37,653 nucleotides of DNA, from positions 1-37,653 of the forward strand of contig JAFVBC010000021.1 in assembly GCA_017480185.1 (NCBI GenBank). Reading direction: 5' to 3'. The DNA comes from Bacteroidales bacterium (lineage in GTDB: Bacteria > Bacteroidota > Bacteroidia > Bacteroidales > P3). Shown here in pieces: positions 1-10,280 of the stretch (positions within the stretch are counted from its first letter, which is position 1; each line of letters opens with the position of its first letter). The position numbers were made by a program, and so were the translations under genes. The notes under the pieces are model-generated. The model did not search any database and had not been told where the DNA came from. It saw only the letters and a list, made by a program, of their open reading frames with translations.

Positions 1-57
1 AATGACTGAAGAACAACTGAAGAACGACTGAAGAACGGCCTTAGTTGATACCTACTT
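1..57. repeat. Right arm of an interspersed palindromic repeat (copy 1, cut by window start)
   Basis: Three tandem 11-bp units of the form ACTGAAGAAC(A/G) occupy about 4-36. They are followed by an outer module with TTGATACCT at 45-53. The same units and outer module form the right arms of the repeats at 14398-14500 and 29468-29572, so this is the right half of a third copy whose left arm lies before the window. It ends 71 bp before the -7 box of the first gene. No transposase is associated with it. Confidence 0.85.
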
Positions 58-124
58 ATCCCCTATCAGAGCCTCACGTTGTGGAGTATTCGGACGCTAC
101 GTGTGGCAAGAATACAAAAAAATG

Positions 125-132
125 TATCTTTG
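125..132 (+). promoter_or_regulatory. -7 promoter box of the TlpA-like gene
   Basis: TATCTTTG matches the Bacteroidota primary-sigma -7 consensus TAnnTTTG and lies 27 bp before the ATG at 160. No convincing TTTG -33 box is seen at the expected spacing. Confidence 0.7.
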
Positions 133-159
133 CACCCACATTATAATCCACTTTCAACG

Positions 160-1278
160 ATGAAAAAACTGATGCAAACGCTTTGTGTTGCTGCGGCAAC
201 ACTTGCTGTGGCTGCCTGTGGTGGCAACCACCAATACGATATTTCCGCCACTGTTGGCAACAACAATCACGACGGAGAAATGGTCTACTTGATTGACCGA
301 GCCACCGACGCTGTGGTTGACAGTGCGACGGTTGCAGATGGCAATTTCACGTTTACTGGCTCCGTTCAAAAGCCATGGATGGGCAACATCGTATCGGCCA
401 AGAGCAAAAACCGCCTAAATGTGCAGTGCGTGGTGGAGCCTGGCAACATCACTATTGACATTGCCAATCAAACGTTGGCTGGCACAAAGCTGAACAACAG
501 TTTGAACGATTTTCAGGTTGCGCTCAACCGCAATGCAGCCCCCTACGAGGAGGAGATGGCCACCTGGTTGCAGATTTACTACCAGACATCGAACCCCGCT
601 GAGCGCGCCGATGCCGAACGCCGCTATGACAGCATTGAGGCTATAGTCGATGCGATGGCTCTTGCTCGTGCCACCGACCTCTATCAAGCCAATGCCCACA
701 ACGTGTTGGGCGCCTACGCCATGTCGGTGATGACCTCCACGGCCAAGTATTCCTTTATCCAACTTGACAGCATGCTCTCGGCAGCCGACCCGATGGTGCA
801 GTCGTACGGCCCGGTGGCTGCAAAACTCAAGCAATTGCGTGCCGTGGATGCCACGTCGGTAGGCAAACACTACACCGATATTGAGGGTGTCGACGGCCGC
901 TTGAGCGACTTGATTGACGGTCGTTTGGCGTTGGTTGACTTCTATGCATCGTGGTGTGGGCCATGTCGCGCCGAGATACGCGACAACATTGTGCCGCTGT
1001 GGAACAAGTATAAAGACAGTGGGCTTGTCGTTGTTGGCCTAAACGTATGGGAGCGCGGCAGTCGTGCCGAACGCGAAGCTGCTCATGCAAAAGTGATGGC
1101 CGACCTCGGCATCACCTACCCCCAATTGGTCGACAGCACCCGCCATGCCACAGAAACCTACGGTGTGTCTGGCATACCACAAATAATGCTCATTGCCCCC
1201 GATGGTACCATACTGGCTCGCGACCTGCGTGGAGCAGCCATCGAAGCCGCTATAGTGGAGCATTTGAAGACAAAATAA
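160..1278 (+). CDS. TlpA-family thiol-disulfide oxidoreductase lipoprotein with DUF4369-like N-terminus
   Basis: A 372-aa protein. The first 20 residues form a lipoprotein signal ending in LAVAAC, so Cys20 should be lipidated. No acidic cluster follows the Cys, which suggests it stays on the periplasmic side. Residues of about 26-115 resemble DUF4369, a beta-rich domain common in Bacteroidales TlpA proteins. The C-terminal thioredoxin-like domain (about 240-372) has the redox motif WCGPC, with cysteines at 266 and 269, and a cis-proline segment SGIPQ. The expected role is thiol-disulfide exchange on periplasmic proteins or during cytochrome c maturation; the substrate is unknown. ATG at 160 was chosen because an in-frame start further upstream would place the -7 box inside the gene and would hide the signal peptide. 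Confidence 0.9.
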   Translation: MKKLMQTLCVAAATLAVAACGGNHQYDISATVGNNNHDGEMVYLIDRATDAVVDSATVADGNFTFTGSVQKPWMGNIVSAKSKNRLNVQCVVEPGNITIDIANQTLAGTKLNNSLNDFQVALNRNAAPYEEEMATWLQIYYQTSNPAERADAERRYDSIEAIVDAMALARATDLYQANAHNVLGAYAMSVMTSTAKYSFIQLDSMLSAADPMVQSYGPVAAKLKQLRAVDATSVGKHYTDIEGVDGRLSDLIDGRLALVDFYASWCGPCRAEIRDNIVPLWNKYKDSGLVVVGLNVWERGSRAEREAAHAKVMADLGITYPQLVDSTRHATETYGVSGIPQIMLIAPDGTILARDLRGAAIEAAIVEHLKTK

Positions 1279-1288
1279 ACGCAGAGTT

Positions 1289-2497
1289 TTGTCTGTGCCT
1301 ATTAGCCACAAAAGGTCTCGCCCGATTGGCACCGCACTGCGATGGATGGTGGTGTGCGCTGTACTTGTCGTAAAGCAGGTGCCCATCGCAGCCCAAGTCG
1401 ACGACACCACAGGGCGACTGTGGTTGCACCTTGACAACTACAACTTCTTCCAAAACAACGAGTATAAAGGCAGTCGAGTTGATGGCTACACTCTTCCTGG
1501 CTTTGTGGTCAACACACGATTGACATGGAATGTAGAGTCGCGGGTGAAGATTGAAACTGGGGTTCATTGGTTGCACTATTGGGGTGCTCCGAGTTATCCC
1601 ACCAACGGTGTGTATGCCGTGTTGCCCGACTGGAGCGACACAACCACCGCCATGCACCTCAGCCCGTGGGTACAAGCACAGATTGCATTCTCACCTCGTT
1701 TACGCGTGCTACTGGGTAGCCTCGACAACAATCAAGGTCATCAGCTGCCATTGCCGCTCTACAATCCCGAACTTCGCTATGCCGCCGACCCCGAAGCGGG
1801 GGTGCAGATGATAATAGACCACCCCTTGTTGCAAGCCGATGTGTGGGTCGACTGGCGTAAATTCATCTTCAACAAAAGTCCCTACCAAGAGCAGTTCACC
1901 GCCGGAACATCGGCACAGGCGCGATGGCAGCACGGACGCTGGCTGCACTATATTCCGCTGCATGGCTTGGCAGCCCATCATGGGGGCGAGATAACCGATA
2001 TGGACTCGGCACATGTGCAAACCAACTACAATGCAGCAATCGGCCTTGGCACGACTTTCGCCGACGGACAATGGGAGGCTACTTTTGAGGCCTATGCTAT
2101 GCGCTCGCTCTTCGACACCACCGCTCACCAACCTTTTACCCTCGGCAAGGGCACTTTCCTGCATGCAAAAGCAAAGTATGCCGACTTTGAATTAGACCTA
2201 TCCTACTGGGATGGTCGGCAGTTTATACCTCTGCTGGGCAGCTATCACTTCTCCAACTTGTCGTCCAACACCTCGGGAATGACTCACGACAACACCCGAG
2301 TGATAAGTCTGTGGGGCAGTTACACCTGGCGCAACTTTCGCCACTGCACAGCCACATTAACTGGTGCCTTGTATCACTATTTGCCCAATACAGCCAATCG
2401 CATTGGGTGGGACGAGAAGATAAACTGTGGCCACTCAACATCGCTTGCCTTTGGGTTCTTCATTCACCTGCATCCAAGTCTGTGTCTTGTAAAATGA
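1289..2497 (+). CDS. Putative outer-membrane beta-barrel protein of unknown family
   Basis: About 402 aa, with an N-terminal basic region (KRSR), a hydrophobic stretch WMVVCAVLVV and a likely cleavage site after IAAQ, giving a Sec signal peptide. The rest is rich in aromatic residues and alternating polar/hydrophobic strands (for example LSYWDGRQFIPLLGSYHF), as in a beta-barrel. I do not recognise a named family. The best signal peptide needs a TTG start at 1289 or GTG at 1295; the first in-frame ATG is at 1346 and leaves a shortened, uncharged signal. It begins 11 bp after the TlpA-like gene and its stop overlaps the ribF start by 4 bp (ATGA), so the three genes are probably co-transcribed. 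Confidence 0.65.
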   Translation: MSVPISHKRSRPIGTALRWMVVCAVLVVKQVPIAAQVDDTTGRLWLHLDNYNFFQNNEYKGSRVDGYTLPGFVVNTRLTWNVESRVKIETGVHWLHYWGAPSYPTNGVYAVLPDWSDTTTAMHLSPWVQAQIAFSPRLRVLLGSLDNNQGHQLPLPLYNPELRYAADPEAGVQMIIDHPLLQADVWVDWRKFIFNKSPYQEQFTAGTSAQARWQHGRWLHYIPLHGLAAHHGGEITDMDSAHVQTNYNAAIGLGTTFADGQWEATFEAYAMRSLFDTTAHQPFTLGKGTFLHAKAKYADFELDLSYWDGRQFIPLLGSYHFSNLSSNTSGMTHDNTRVISLWGSYTWRNFRHCTATLTGALYHYLPNTANRIGWDEKINCGHSTSLAFGFFIHLHPSLCLVK

Positions 2498-3438
2498 AGT
2501 TGCCATTCACCATCTACTCACCCTCGGGGAAAATAGAAAAGATAGTCGAGCCTACGGCGGTTACCATCGGAGTCTTTGACGGTGTGCACCTTGGCCACTG
2601 CCAAATGATGGCGCGATTGAAAGATATAGCCTCGGAGGGGATGGCCTCGTTGGTGGTAACATTGGCGTCGCATCCCGCCTTCATATTGGGGCGAAGAAGT
2701 GGCGAGTATTGGCTTGATGAACCAGCAGAACATCTACAACTGCTGTTTGAGACGGGTGTAGACTATGTGGCTGTGCTACCTTTCACACCCGAAATTGCGC
2801 AAGAAACTGCGTGCCAAATGGCATCCATGTTGCACAAAACATTCAACATGCGAGCCTTATTGTTGGGATATGACAGCCGTTTTGGAAATCGCTCCCACGA
2901 CGATTTTTCGCAATTGCCACAACTTGCAGAACAACTTAATTTCACCATACATCACAACACTCCCCTACTAATCGACAACCAACCCATAAGTTCGTCGCGC
3001 ATAAGAGAGTCGCTGCAACGGGGCGATATGGAAGAAACGACACGGCTAATGGGACGCCCCTACACACTTTATGGCACGGTAATGCATGGTCGTGGCGTGG
3101 GACATACAATTGGTTTCCCAACTGCCAACATAGATTTGAGCCACTCGCGCAAGACATTGCCCCGACCAGGAGTGTATATAGTCGATCTAAACGGCATACC
3201 TGGCGTGGCCAACCTCGGGGCTGCACCCACTTTTGGGGTGAACATCAACACCCTTGAGGTTCATCTGCCCCACTTTGAGGGCAATCTTTACGATCAAGAT
3301 GCCACAGTGCAATTCCATAGATGGCTTCGCGAAACACAAAATTTTCAATCGTCTGATGCGCTGCAAGAGCAAATACAGGAAGATGTGAAATCTTTGCTCG
3401 GCTCGCCATTATGCTGCAATAAAAACGCAATGGAGTAG
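2494..3438 (+). CDS. ribF: Bifunctional riboflavin kinase / FAD synthetase
   Basis: A 314-aa protein that phosphorylates riboflavin to FMN and adenylylates FMN to FAD in the cytoplasm. The N-terminal nucleotidyltransferase domain begins with GVFDGVHLGH (the HxGH-type ATP-binding motif, about residues 27-36) and carries ISSSRIRESL near residue 167. The C-terminal riboflavin kinase domain has the signature GHTIGFPTAN (about 207-216). Length is normal for the family. ATG at 2494 overlaps the previous stop as ATGA, which favours translational coupling; an open frame continues upstream but lies inside the preceding gene. Confidence 0.96.
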   Translation: MKLPFTIYSPSGKIEKIVEPTAVTIGVFDGVHLGHCQMMARLKDIASEGMASLVVTLASHPAFILGRRSGEYWLDEPAEHLQLLFETGVDYVAVLPFTPEIAQETACQMASMLHKTFNMRALLLGYDSRFGNRSHDDFSQLPQLAEQLNFTIHHNTPLLIDNQPISSSRIRESLQRGDMEETTRLMGRPYTLYGTVMHGRGVGHTIGFPTANIDLSHSRKTLPRPGVYIVDLNGIPGVANLGAAPTFGVNINTLEVHLPHFEGNLYDQDATVQFHRWLRETQNFQSSDALQEQIQEDVKSLLGSPLCCNKNAME

Positions 3439-3461
3439 TTGTTACACCTTTTCAATTACAG

Positions 3462-4229
3462 ATGACGCTCAGAATTTCATTGTTGCAACACAACACCTTG
3501 TGGATGCAACCTACGCAAAACCGACAACACATTGAGCAGATGTTGACCAACATGCCCACGTCAGACATCGTGCTATTGCCCGAGACGTTCACCACTGGTT
3601 TTGGCGACAATATGGCTCAATGCGCCGAATGCCCCGAATCTGACACGCTGCAATGGGCACGCACCATTGCCAAACAGCACGACACACTTGTGGTTGGCAC
3701 TTGGATTGTCAACGACAATGGCCGTTGCTACAACCGTATGCACTGGGTGATGCCAAGTGGAGAGTACGGATACTACGACAAGGCTCACCTTTTCAGAATA
3801 AGCAGTGAAGCAAGACAATTAAGTGCTGGAACCAAGCAAACGACGTTTGAATGGCGAGGTTGGCGCATCCGTCCATCGGTGTGCTACGACCTTCGCTTTC
3901 CAACATGGTTACACAACAGGGTAGACACCAACGGCGAACTCGAATACGACCTGCTGCTTTTCAGCGCCAATTGGCCAGAGGCTCGCCGTGGAGCCTGGAG
4001 CACACTGCTGCGTGCTCGCGCCATAGAAAACCTATGCTACGTGGCCGGATGCAACCGCGTGGGGGTGGATGCATCGGAAGTGGTGTATGGGGGCAACAGC
4101 GCAATAATAGATTTCAAAGGGCAAACTATCGTAGAAAGCACTAACGAAGAGATAATCACTGCCGAACTTGACAGTGAGAAACTGCAACGTTTTCGCACGA
4201 AATGTCCTTTTCATCTCGACTACGACTAA
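3462..4229 (+). CDS. YafV/Nit2-like omega-amidase (carbon-nitrogen hydrolase)
   Basis: A 255-aa nitrilase-superfamily protein. The catalytic triad is readable as Glu41 (LPETFTTGF), Lys107 (YYDKAHLFR) and Cys141 (VCYDLRFP). The surrounding text is close to that of E. coli YafV as I remember it, including EWRGWRI, ANWP and RAIEN.YVAGCNRVG. YafV and Nit2 enzymes hydrolyse the omega-amides of alpha-ketoglutaramate or alpha-ketosuccinamate, a metabolite-repair step after glutamine transamination. The exact substrate here is inferred. It starts 23 bp after ribF and ends 5 bp before mutS2, so it sits in the same + strand operon. Confidence 0.9.
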   Translation: MTLRISLLQHNTLWMQPTQNRQHIEQMLTNMPTSDIVLLPETFTTGFGDNMAQCAECPESDTLQWARTIAKQHDTLVVGTWIVNDNGRCYNRMHWVMPSGEYGYYDKAHLFRISSEARQLSAGTKQTTFEWRGWRIRPSVCYDLRFPTWLHNRVDTNGELEYDLLLFSANWPEARRGAWSTLLRARAIENLCYVAGCNRVGVDASEVVYGGNSAIIDFKGQTIVESTNEEIITAELDSEKLQRFRTKCPFHLDYD

Positions 4230-4234
4230 AAACA

Positions 4235-6673
4235 ATGAACGTCGATATTGAACAGAAACTGGGGTTTGACCGCGTGCGCCAACTGGTAGCCGAGCAAACT
4301 ACCAATGCCCTTGCCGCGCAGATGGCACAGCAGATGTCATTTTGTGCCGACTACGACCGCCTGTCGTTAGAGCTACAACTGACGGAGGAGATGCGGCAAA
4401 TTGAACTGATGAGCGATGGATTTCCACGACAAGACTTCATCGACCTCACGCCCGAACTGCACCGCCTTCGCGTACAAGGTACGGCCATCGAACCCGATAT
4501 GTTGTTCAATCTGAAGGTGTCGTTGCAAACCATCGACGCTTGCATGCGTTTTTTTGCAGCCGACAGCGAAAACGAAGTGCCCCAATATCCACAACTCGAC
4601 CGCGTGGCATCGACCATCCAGACCGATAGCGCGATTGAAAAGGAGCTGCGAAAAACGGTTGACGACCACGGCGAAATATACGACAATGCCACGCCAAAAC
4701 TCTTTGAAATAAGGCAAACCATAGCTCGCAAACGCAACGAGGTAGACGCACAGGTGAGCCGAGCATTGGCTCGTGCCAAGCGCGAGGGATGGGCAGCCGA
4801 AAGTGCAGAAGCCACGCTGCGCGATGGACGGCCTGTAATACCCCTACTCACTACCCACCGACGCAAAATGCAAGGCTTGATACAAGACGAATCGGCCTCG
4901 CGTCAAACTGCATTTGTCGAGCCTGCCGAAGTGGTGGAATTGGGCAACGACCTACGGGAACTGGAGTTTGACGAACGACACGAAGTGCAACGCATTCTGC
5001 TTGATTTCAGCAACAAGTTGCGCCCACTGCTCCCTCTCTATGAGCAAGCCTACCATTTTTTGGCGCAAATTGATTTCCTTAGAGCCAAAGCACGGGTGGC
5101 AATGATGATGAATGCCAGCGTGCCATTGCTGCACAACAAGCCCACCATTGAGTGGCGCGACGCACGCCATCCACTGCTATTTCTGCAAAAAGGCGATGCT
5201 GTGGTTCCTTTCGACATCACACTTGCAACCGACGATCATGGGCACCCCGAGCGAATACTCATAATATCGGGCCCCAATGCGGGTGGCAAATCGGTGTGTC
5301 TGAAAGCCGTCGGATTGGTGCAATACATGCTACAGTGCGGCATGGCCATACCAGTTAGGCCGACATCAGAATGTGGCATCTTTAGGTCTATTTTTATCGA
5401 CATAGGCGATCAGCAAAGCATAGATAACGACTTGTCAACCTACACGTCGCACCTGCAAAACATGAAGCACCTGTTGAGCGTGGCTGACGACAGCACTCTT
5501 TTCCTACTCGACGAACTGGGTGGTGGTACCGAACCTCGCTCGGGTTGCGCCATTGCCGAAGCCGTGCTTGAGGAATTGCACGAGAGACAGAGCATTGGCG
5601 TGGTAACGACCCACTTTGCCGACCTCAAGTTGCTGGCCGACAGACTGCCTCTTGTGGTGAACGGAGCCATGCTCTACGACACCGTTGGTATGCACCCACT
5701 ATATAGGCTTTCGGTAGGTCATCCAGGCAGTAGTTTTGCATTTGAGATAGCACAAAGCATTGGTTTTCCACCCGAGGTACTGCAACGAGCTGGCGAAAAA
5801 GTTGGATCGGCGCAACTTAACTTTGAGCACCAACTGCAACAACTCGAAATTGACAAGAAAGAGGTGGCCAAACAACGCGAAGCATTGCAAGCTGCCGACG
5901 AAGTGCTCAACGAAGTGGTGGAGAAATATCGCACCCTTTCGGAGCAACTAACAGCACGACGGCACGACATTGTGGGGCAAGCACGTCGCGAGGCACAACA
6001 GATTTTGGCCGACGCCAACCGTACCGTAGAGCGCACCATAAGCGACATCAAGACCGCCCAAGCCGAGCGGCAGGCCACCATTGAAGCGCGCCAGCGCTTG
6101 GCACAAGCCGTTGACAACAATGCGGCCGAATTGCGAACCATCGTAGCCACGCCCCACAAAAAGGCTAAACAACAAGTAAATCGCTCGACAGAGCAACAAC
6201 CAATAGCCATAAAGCCAGGTACCATAGTGCGCATAGATGGGCACGACACCTTTGGCCAAGTGGTGAGCATCAGTGGTCGAAAGGCTGTGGTGGAAAGCAA
6301 TTCAATGCGTATGACCATAGCTATTGACCGATTGGAGGGAACAGCAAAGCAGAAGTTGCCACAAACAGACCATCCTCGTCAACGCACCCACCAATCGGTG
6401 TTCGACGAAATGAACGAGAAGCGTCAAGCATTCAACCCCACCCTCGACCTGCGTGGTCAACGAGCCAACGATGCCATCGACCAGTTGCACCACTTTATAG
6501 ACGAAGCCCTACTGCTGTCGGAAAAAGAGGTGCGAGTGCTGCATGGCAAAGGTAACGGGGTACTAATGAGCGTCATACGCCAGGAGTTGATGGCACGTCG
6601 CGACGTGCGTACTTTCCATGCCGAACGCCTCGAATTGGGAGGTGAAGGCATTACGGTGGTTGAATTGCGCTGA
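4235..6673 (+). CDS. mutS2: Endonuclease MutS2
   Basis: An 812-aa MutS paralogue. A clamp and lever region is followed by an ABC-type ATPase domain with Walker A GPNAGGKS (about 346-353) and Walker B LFLLDELGGGTEP (about 420-432). A long charged coiled coil follows (about 520-630), then a C-terminal Smr nuclease domain with LDLRGQR and HGKGNGVL. It lacks the mismatch-recognition domain of MutS. Family roles include suppression of homologous recombination and rescue of collided ribosomes; which applies here is unknown. The start at 4235 is 5 bp after the previous stop. An in-frame ATG at 4202 would overlap the amidase gene by 28 bp and is less likely. Confidence 0.95.
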   Translation: MNVDIEQKLGFDRVRQLVAEQTTNALAAQMAQQMSFCADYDRLSLELQLTEEMRQIELMSDGFPRQDFIDLTPELHRLRVQGTAIEPDMLFNLKVSLQTIDACMRFFAADSENEVPQYPQLDRVASTIQTDSAIEKELRKTVDDHGEIYDNATPKLFEIRQTIARKRNEVDAQVSRALARAKREGWAAESAEATLRDGRPVIPLLTTHRRKMQGLIQDESASRQTAFVEPAEVVELGNDLRELEFDERHEVQRILLDFSNKLRPLLPLYEQAYHFLAQIDFLRAKARVAMMMNASVPLLHNKPTIEWRDARHPLLFLQKGDAVVPFDITLATDDHGHPERILIISGPNAGGKSVCLKAVGLVQYMLQCGMAIPVRPTSECGIFRSIFIDIGDQQSIDNDLSTYTSHLQNMKHLLSVADDSTLFLLDELGGGTEPRSGCAIAEAVLEELHERQSIGVVTTHFADLKLLADRLPLVVNGAMLYDTVGMHPLYRLSVGHPGSSFAFEIAQSIGFPPEVLQRAGEKVGSAQLNFEHQLQQLEIDKKEVAKQREALQAADEVLNEVVEKYRTLSEQLTARRHDIVGQARREAQQILADANRTVERTISDIKTAQAERQATIEARQRLAQAVDNNAAELRTIVATPHKKAKQQVNRSTEQQPIAIKPGTIVRIDGHDTFGQVVSISGRKAVVESNSMRMTIAIDRLEGTAKQKLPQTDHPRQRTHQSVFDEMNEKRQAFNPTLDLRGQRANDAIDQLHHFIDEALLLSEKEVRVLHGKGNGVLMSVIRQELMARRDVRTFHAERLELGGEGITVVELR

Positions 6674-6714
6674 ATATCAACCATTGTTCGCCACACTTCC
6701 AACCAACCATCGCC

Positions 6715-6816
6715 CTATCAACGCCTATTCATCTCCCTATCAACGCCTATTCATCTCCCTATCAACGCCTGCATTTGTAGGACTTGATAGGGAGATGAGT
6801 AGGAGTTGATAGGGAG
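6715..6816. repeat. Palindrome built from 22-bp units upstream of gyrB
   Basis: The left arm has two perfect 22-bp direct repeats (6715-6736 and 6737-6758; each starts CTATCAACGCC and ends CATCTCC) plus a 12-bp partial third unit (6759-6770). After a 15-base spacer, the right arm (6786-6816) is the reverse complement of about one and a half units with two mismatches. It could form a cruciform or bind a multimeric protein. It ends 65 bp before the gyrB -7 box. Confidence 0.9.
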
Positions 6817-6850
6817 TTGACATGGCGAAAAGCTGTTGAAAACTCGTTGA

Positions 6851-8899
<2,049 letters not shown>

Positions 8900-8913
8900 C
8901 GGCCTATAATCGG

Positions 8914-9678
8914 ATGGAAGAATTCGTACACAAGAATATCCAACTGATCAACGCTGACTCTTTAGACCCGTCTGTCGTAAATGAAGAGTTTGCCGATTTG
9001 ATTGTCACCTCACCACCATACAATGTTGGCATTGAGTACAACTCAAACAATGATACTCTAAACTACGAAGACTATCTTGCTTTTTCGCGCAAGTGGATGG
9101 CCAATTGCTATAAATGGAGCAAATCGCAAGCTCGCTTTTGCTTAAACATTCCGTTGGATAAAAACAAAGGAGGTAATCGCTCCGTTGGTGCAGACCTTAC
9201 ACTTATAGCACAAGAGGTAGGTTGGAAGTATAAAAGCACTGTTATTTGGAACGAGGGAAATATTTCACGTCGCACAGCATGGGGAAGTTGGAAATCGGCC
9301 TCTGCCCCAGTGGTCATTGCTCCTGTGGAATTGATTGTCGTGTTGTATAAAGACGAGTGGAAGAAAACTGGCGGAACTAAAGTATCTGACATATCGTCCG
9401 ATGAATTCAAAGAATGGACGCAAGGGGTTTGGTGTTTTAATGGTGAGAGCAAAAAAAGGATTGGCCATCCAGCCCCATTTCCTAAAGACCTACCATACAG
9501 GTGCATAAAAATGTTCAGTTATGTGGATGACGTCGTACTTGATCCATTTTCTGGAAGTGGTACAACGCTAATAGTAGCAGAAAAGACTGGGCGCAAGTCT
9601 GTAGGTATAGAGATTGATCCTACCTATTTCAATTTAGCAAAGAAACGCATTCAATGTGAGATTGGACCATTGATTTAG
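8914..9678 (+). CDS. Beta-class DNA methyltransferase (N4-cytosine or N6-adenine)
   Basis: A 254-aa restriction-modification methyltransferase. The catalytic motif IV TSPPYN (residues 32-37) comes before the SAM-binding motif I DPFSGSGTT (210-218), which is the beta-class order. SPPY occurs in both N4-cytosine and some N6-adenine enzymes, so the modified base is undecided. A segment around 115-135 (SRRTAWGSWKSASAP) looks like part of the target-recognition region. It starts 14 bp after gyrB and is followed 6 bp later by an HNH endonuclease. The pair is visibly A+T-richer than its neighbours (23 of 60 bases are G or C in 9001-9060), which suggests horizontal acquisition. The target site cannot be read from sequence. 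Confidence 0.9.
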   Translation: MEEFVHKNIQLINADSLDPSVVNEEFADLIVTSPPYNVGIEYNSNNDTLNYEDYLAFSRKWMANCYKWSKSQARFCLNIPLDKNKGGNRSVGADLTLIAQEVGWKYKSTVIWNEGNISRRTAWGSWKSASAPVVIAPVELIVVLYKDEWKKTGGTKVSDISSDEFKEWTQGVWCFNGESKKRIGHPAPFPKDLPYRCIKMFSYVDDVVLDPFSGSGTTLIVAEKTGRKSVGIEIDPTYFNLAKKRIQCEIGPLI

Positions 9679-9684
9679 AACTCT

Positions 9685-10269
9685 ATGGTAAAAAGAATAT
9701 CTCAAAAAGATTTAATCGTAGAATACTTTATTAACCATCCTAATAAAGAAGTGCCGCATCCCGAGGTAGTGGATTGGGCGGTAAGCGAATGGCATAAAAG
9801 GACTGGTGAGGTATTTAGAGACCCCGACCGAGCTATACGTTCATTGGCACAACAAGGATTTCTTATCAAAGTAAAAAAAGGTGTTTACATGTACGATCCC
9901 GAGCATGTTGAGCATCGGGACCTGGAAGATTTCACACCCGCACAAAAGAGAGAGATACTTGAACGTGGAGGATATCGCTGTGCAGTATGTGGCAAGGGAA
10001 TTGAAGACGGTGTCGAACTACATATAGACCATATTCGTCCGAAAGACCTTGGAGGGAAAGCCACAATTGAAAATGGGCAAGTGCTATGTGCCAAACACAA
10101 CTTCATCAAAAAGAATACAGGGCAAACAACCACAGGGAAGAAACTGTTTGTCAATTTATATGAACAAGCCAAAGCCGCAGGAGATGACGAATTGATGAAC
10201 TTCTGTGCAAGTATACTTGAAGTATTTGAGAAGTTCAATATGAATGGTCATATTGTATGGAAAAAATAA
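9685..10269 (+). CDS. HNH restriction endonuclease with N-terminal winged-helix-like domain
   Basis: A 194-aa protein. Residues 1-75 look like a winged helix (RISQKDLIVEYF, then DPDRAIRSLAQQGFLIKV and KKGVYMY). Residues 95-140 form an HNH nuclease: a zinc pair Cys99/Cys102, catalytic-type HIDH at 113-116, Asn130, and Cys135/His138. It directly follows the methyltransferase in the same orientation, the expected arrangement for a Type II restriction-modification pair. The winged helix may supply sequence recognition. The cleavage site is unknown, and a role as a modification-dependent or solitary nuclease cannot be excluded. It shares the low G+C of the methyltransferase gene. Confidence 0.85.
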   Translation: MVKRISQKDLIVEYFINHPNKEVPHPEVVDWAVSEWHKRTGEVFRDPDRAIRSLAQQGFLIKVKKGVYMYDPEHVEHRDLEDFTPAQKREILERGGYRCAVCGKGIEDGVELHIDHIRPKDLGGKATIENGQVLCAKHNFIKKNTGQTTTGKKLFVNLYEQAKAAGDDELMNFCASILEVFEKFNMNGHIVWKK

Positions 10270-10280
10270 ACAGCATAGAT

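Noticed and set aside
79..159. Upstream in-frame start for the TlpA-like gene
   Set aside because: It would place the -7 box inside the gene and bury the lipoprotein signal 27 residues from the N-terminus.
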